In this document: positions 5,276 through 7,963 of the stretch, piece by piece
Position numbering within the stretch: the stretch's first letter is position 1
Layout of the letters: each line of letters begins with the position of its first letter
NCBI GenBank assembly: GCA_003168295.1
Contig: PMST01000563.1
Location: forward strand, 1-7,963
Length of the DNA stretch: 7,963 nt
Origin: Actinomycetota bacterium
Lineage (GTDB): Bacteria; Actinomycetota; Actinomycetes; Streptosporangiales; Streptosporangiaceae
Direction of reading: 5' to 3'
Translations under genes and position numbers: made by a program
The notes under the pieces: generated by a model
The model's database searches: none
Seen by the model: the letters and a program-made list of their open reading frames with translations, nothing else
What the model was told of the DNA's origin: nothing

Positions 5276-5736
5276 TGAGGCAGAGTCGGGGTCGTCTGCG
5301 GGTGCCCGCGTTGATGCTGATCCTCGGCACGGGGCTGGCCGCCGCCGAGACCGTCGGCCGGGGCTGGCACAACGCGATCTCCATCGAGGTGATCGCGGTC
5401 GTCGCCGCGGCCGGCTTCTACCTGGTCGGCGGGCGGGACAACACTATGGGCGCGCTCTACGGGTCGCACAGCGACGAGCGGCAGCACATGGTCAGGCTGC
5501 GCGCGCAGGCCCTGACCGCGCAGGCGATGGCGCTCGGCTGCCTGGTTGGTTTCATGGTGGAGATCGCACGCGGCGCTCCCACCTGGCCGTTTGTGGTCAT
5601 CGTCGGCGTCGCCGTCGTCTCGTTTCTGGGCGGCATGGCGATTTTCCGCGACCGTGACCCCTTCCCGGGCAGCTTGGACGACGGCCGTTCGCCGGCCAAC
5701 CCTGGCCCGGCTGGCTCACGCCCGGCCAGGCACTAG
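5272..5736 (+). CDS. Four-helix integral membrane protein (DUF2178-like) coupled to the Xre regulator
   Basis: The 154-residue protein has four predicted membrane segments at about 11-26, 36-53, 78-97 and 104-125. A short soluble loop, [16 protein letters not shown], precedes the third helix, and the C-terminal tail is Pro/Gly/Ser-rich. The DER-x(n)-RA loop and pairing with a small Xre regulator match the DUF2178/DUF3796-like operons seen in many Gram-positive genomes; the membrane protein's function there is not established. Start ATG 5272 overlaps the upstream stop (ATGA) and ATG 5275 is a second option. GAGG at 5258-5261 lies 10 bases before the first. The overlap implies translational coupling. 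The gene is convergent with the GH25-like gene. Confidence 0.85.
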   Translation: MMRQSRGRLRVPALMLILGTGLAAAETVGRGWHNAISIEVIAVVAAAGFYLVGGRDNTMGALYGSHSDERQHMVRLRAQALTAQAMALGCLVGFMVEIARGAPTWPFVVIVGVAVVSFLGGMAIFRDRDPFPGSLDDGRSPANPGPAGSRPARH

Positions 5737-5747
5737 CCCACGCCGCG

Positions 5748-5778
5748 GCCCGGTGAAGGGAACAGGGACTCACCGGGC
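5748..5778. terminator. Hairpin at a convergent gene junction, candidate bidirectional terminator
   Basis: GCCCGGTGA at 5748-5756 pairs perfectly with TCACCGGGC at 5770-5778, giving a 9-bp stem with a 13-base loop. It lies 11 bases after the membrane-protein stop and overlaps the stop codon and last codons of the convergent GH25-like gene. There is no T-tract, as is common in high-GC actinomycetes. Confidence 0.55.
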
Positions 5779-6570
5779 ACAGGAGAAGTCGTGGTCGGTT
5801 TTCGACACCGTCCACTGGGTGATGGTGACGAGTCCTCGGCCGGTCAGAGGCGCCGAGCGGCAGTTCGCCTGGGCCTGGGCGAGCGTCCTGGCCCCTGGTA
5901 TCCAGTCCGCCAGGCGGTAGAGCAAGCTCGTGGACGGGATGATTTTAAGGATCTTGTGCAACTGGAAGGCCGTTGAGTAAATGCCGACGGTGCTGCCGAT
6001 ACGGTGGAAGTAGGCGGCCATGCCCTCGAGGTCAGCGCGATTGTTCCACGTGCTTGAGTCCCAGGTCGTGATCGTTTCAACGTCGAGCCACCACCGATAC
6101 CGGCCGGGTTTCGAGATACCGCGGATTTTCGCATCGAGCTCAGCCATGTTGCGCCCGAATTGCCAGGCACAGGCCCTGTCATCTGTGCCAGCGCAGGCAC
6201 CATAGGGGTCAGCGATAACCACGCCGGAAATAGGATCGTGGTTATTCGTCGGCCAGTCAGCGACCTTGAGCTTACCCGGGTCGCCGGTATTGACGTAGAA
6301 CGAAACCTTCGGCTGCCTGGTGGCGCCGGACGAATTTCGGGCCCACGCTATTTCGTGCGCCAGGCAGGGGTTCGTTGTATCGGCGCGTCCATCGTTTACG
6401 CCTACGATGCCGAACGCGTGCCGTGATGGTAGCGTTTTGCGGCATTGCGGGAACGACACGTCGTTCCCATTCGGCGGGCCGCGGGTGCTCGCTGCGTAAG
6501 CCGTCAAGGTCGACGCGCCGACGATCGCCAATGAGCCAAATGCTGCCATTACGGTCATACCGAGCCTCAT
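5770..6570 (-). CDS. Secreted glycoside hydrolase-like protein (GH25-like TIM-barrel superfamily)
   Basis: The 266-residue protein has a Sec signal peptide (hydrophobic core about 5-24, probable cleavage after AYA at 26). The mature domain begins GNDVSFPQC at about 35-43. It continues with FGIVGVNDGRADTTNPCL, VSFYVNTGDPG, WWLDVET at about 160-166 and VGIYSTAFQ at about 195-203. It ends with ITQW and a terminal Asp-His-Asp-Phe-Ser-Cys region. Asp163 and Glu165 form the D-x-E pair used by GH25 lysozymes, and the D-V-S beginning also fits. Six cysteines in the mature part suggest disulfides. It probably acts outside the cell on wall or environmental glycans, but activity is unproven. ATG 6570 has a G-rich ribosome-binding site (GGGGGG) about 7 bases upstream. 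GC content is about 50-58% in sampled stretches, visibly below its neighbours. Confidence 0.8.
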   Translation of the reverse strand: MRLGMTVMAAFGSLAIVGASTLTAYAASTRGPPNGNDVSFPQCRKTLPSRHAFGIVGVNDGRADTTNPCLAHEIAWARNSSGATRQPKVSFYVNTGDPGKLKVADWPTNNHDPISGVVIADPYGACAGTDDRACAWQFGRNMAELDAKIRGISKPGRYRWWLDVETITTWDSSTWNNRADLEGMAAYFHRIGSTVGIYSTAFQLHKILKIIPSTSLLYRLADWIPGARTLAQAQANCRSAPLTGRGLVTITQWTVSKTDHDFSCAR

Positions 6571-6696
6571 TGGCTTGCCCCCCAGGCTATTGTCCCGCGA
6601 CGGGCCATGAAATTAGCGCCTATCGACCTCCTGGGCGTGTCATCTATGTTCGTTACCGGTATGCGTCTTCTATCCGCGCCAGCATCCGGCAGTGCT

Positions 6697-6724
6697 GTCT
6701 TACGATCTCGGTCTTACGGTCTCG
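6697..6724. repeat. Tandem 14-bp direct repeat across the acetyltransferase pseudogene stop
   Basis: GTCTTACGATCTCG at 6697-6710 is followed directly by GTCTTACGGTCTCG at 6711-6724, one mismatch in 14. The right copy contains the TAA stop of the acetyltransferase frame (6714-6716), and the left copy duplicates it downstream. It looks like a local slippage duplication. Confidence 0.8.
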
Positions 6725-7220
6725 GCTCGACGACCCTGGTCACTACCCAGCGGTGGATGCCGATTTGGCGGTCGCGGGTGAACCCGAGCCTCTCGTAGGT
6801 CGACAAAGCACCGTGATAGAGGAAGCCGGCGGGCACCGAACCGGCCGGCTCCGGGTATCCCTCGACAGTCCCCCCGCCTAGGCCCGCGATGAGATCGACC
6901 GCCCCGGCGAGCGCCGCCGTGGCCACGCCCTGACGCCGGTGCCCCTTACCGGAATAGCAGCACGCGATTCGCCAGTCTGGCGGGGTCGTCTGGCCTTTTT
7001 CCTAGGCTGCCCGGTTCTTGATCCGGGGCACCTCGTCGGGTGCGCCGAACTGGCACCAGCCGACGCAGTCCTCCCCCTCGAAAACGAGCGCGGCGTGGGC
7101 ATTGCCCTCCCGGACCCGCTGTTCCTTCGCAGCACGCTTCTGCGGCACGCGCTCCTGCACCTCGTCGGGCCACGGCTGTCCGGGGTGGAAGCCCATTCTT
7201 GCTCGTAATCCGCCTCTCAC
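6714..7220 (-). pseudogene. GNAT-family N-acetyltransferase, disrupted by one amber codon and lacking its N-terminus
   Basis: A single reading frame carries both halves of a GNAT protein. The first is VPQKRAAKEQRVREGNAHAALVFEGEDCVGWCQFGAPDEVPRIKNRAA. After TAG at 7004-7002 the same frame continues EKGQTTPPDWRIACCYSGKG, the acetyl-CoA binding motif RRQGVATAAL, GGGTVEGYPEP and ERLGFTRDRQIGIHRWVVTRVV to TAA. Relatives, as I remember them, have Tyr at the TAG position (AYEKG), so one base change explains it. The N-terminal segment normally ending in a C-W-C-M-like motif is absent: only RMGFHPG remains, directly after the aminotransferase stop. The apparent GTG start (7220) overlaps that stop; ATG 7196 is an alternative. 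No frameshift is needed. Amber readthrough or a sequencing error at 7002 is the other explanation for the stop. Confidence 0.8.
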
Positions 7221-7963
7221 CGGGCCGGGTGAGCTAGTCCGGGAGCGGCGGCGGCCAGGCGGCGGACGGCAGTGTCCAGCTCGGTCTCGGTCGCCGCGCC
7301 GGAGAAGGTCAGACGCAGGTAGGGGCCGGGGGTCTCGGCGGGGAAGAACGGGCGCCCGGGCATGACGAACACGCCAGCGCGGCGCGCCGCGGCGGCCACT
7401 TCGGCATCATCCAGGCTTCGGGGAAGCCGGGCCCACAGGTGCGTGCCGCCGTCCGGGAGCACCACATCGACGGCCGGGAGGTGGCGGTTGACCGCGTGGA
7501 AGAGGGCCTCGGCGCGGCGACTCAGGGCGCGGCTGAGATCTTTGAGGTAGCGCTGCCACATCGGGCGGCTCACCAGCTCCAGGGCGGTCTCCTGGAGAGG
7601 ACGGGACACGAACATGTCGTCCACGGCCCGCAGCGCGTGCAGGCGGCGCGCGACCGGACCGCGGGCGATCACCGCTCCCACGCGCAGGCTCGGCGACGCC
7701 ACTTTGGTCAGTGAGGTGAGATAGACGACACGTCCGTCGGCATCGTCCGCAAGAAGAGGTACGGGGGGGCGCTGGCGGTGAGACAGCCAGCGGGCGAAGT
7801 CGTCTTCGATCACGAACGCGCCCGCGGCCGCGGCCGCGGCCAGCACGGCCGCGCGCCTGCTGGTGGCGAGCACGGCGCCGGTGGGGTTGTGATAAGCGGG
7901 CTGGCAGAAAAGCGCCTCGGCGCCGGTACGGGCGAATGCTTCAGCGAGGTGCCCGGGGATGAC
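7217..7963 (-). CDS. PLP-dependent aminotransferase, probably MocR-type (5' partial)
   Basis: The frame is open to the right edge and gives the last 248 residues of a fold-type I aminotransferase domain. Counting from the edge, visible motifs are QPAYHNPTGA (21-30), the PLP-pyridine Asp segment VIEDDFARWL (51-60), and YLTSLTKVASPSLRVGAVIA (81-100), in which Lys87 is the Schiff-base lysine and Arg94 the phosphate-contacting Arg. Near the C-terminus is PYLRLTFSG, the substrate-carboxylate Arg region. The EDDF and SLTK-x(3)-PSLRVG forms are typical of MocR/GntR-aminotransferase fusion regulators, whose winged-helix DNA-binding domain would lie beyond the window. A stand-alone aminotransferase cannot be excluded. 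A GTG at 7873 is internal and not the start. A (GCGGCC)n run near 7827-7842 encodes part of a polyalanine stretch. Confidence 0.88.
   Translation of the reverse strand, partial: VIPGHLAEAFARTGAEALFCQPAYHNPTGAVLATSRRAAVLAAAAAAGAFVIEDDFARWLSHRQRPPVPLLADDADGRVVYLTSLTKVASPSLRVGAVIARGPVARRLHALRAVDDMFVSRPLQETALELVSRPMWQRYLKDLSRALSRRAEALFHAVNRHLPAVDVVLPDGGTHLWARLPRSLDDAEVAAAARRAGVFVMPGRPFFPAETPGPYLRLTFSGAATETELDTAVRRLAAAAPGLAHPAR

Noticed and set aside
5017..6720. Xre regulator plus membrane protein plus secreted hydrolase as a toxin-antitoxin or phage-lysis system
   Set aside because: The hydrolase is convergent and separated by a hairpin, the membrane protein lacks holin-like size or charge pattern, and no toxin fold or phage genes are present.

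Overview
The window is GC-rich with a strong G/C third-position bias. It has dense, alternating-strand gene pairs, many GTG/TTG starts, a leaderless-type promoter and typical actinomycete families (MocR-type aminotransferase, TetR, BFN/DUF151, secreted wall-active proteins). It looks like a chromosomal segment of a filamentous actinomycete, Streptomyces- or Streptosporangiales-like. The genus cannot be fixed from this sequence. No RNA gene, insertion sequence, CRISPR array or defence system was recognised.

Left part (1-2272): the 3' end of a DUF885 gene converges on a membrane metallopeptidase (M50B-like, HExxH). A nitrilase-fold amidohydrolase diverges from the peptidase and converges on a small cysteine-rich protein of unknown function. 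That small gene diverges from a TetR-family regulator, and a candidate TetR-type operator lies between the two.

Middle part (2272-5736): the TetR gene converges, with only 4 bp between stops, on a single-pass membrane protein carrying a lysozyme-like extracytoplasmic domain. Divergent from that is a tautomerase with the catalytic N-terminal proline, preceded by a perfect 26-bp palindrome placed like an operator over its promoter. A BFN/DUF151 protein follows and appears to lack its central segment. A 376-bp gap holds one doubtful small reverse-strand ORF. Next is a two-gene operon: a compact Xre-type regulator with a leaderless promoter embedded in paired inverted operators, translationally coupled to a four-helix membrane protein.

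Right part (5736-7963), all on the minus strand: a MocR-type aminotransferase running in from the right edge, an acetyltransferase pseudogene (no N-terminal part plus one in-frame amber codon), and a secreted GH25-like protein of distinctly lower GC. A 9-bp hairpin at the convergent junction with the membrane gene could serve as a shared terminator.

These are mostly independent housekeeping or accessory genes and do not form a single pathway. The most informative signals are the two operator architectures (3604-3629 and 5017-5065) and the two decaying or remodelled genes (BFN and the acetyltransferase).
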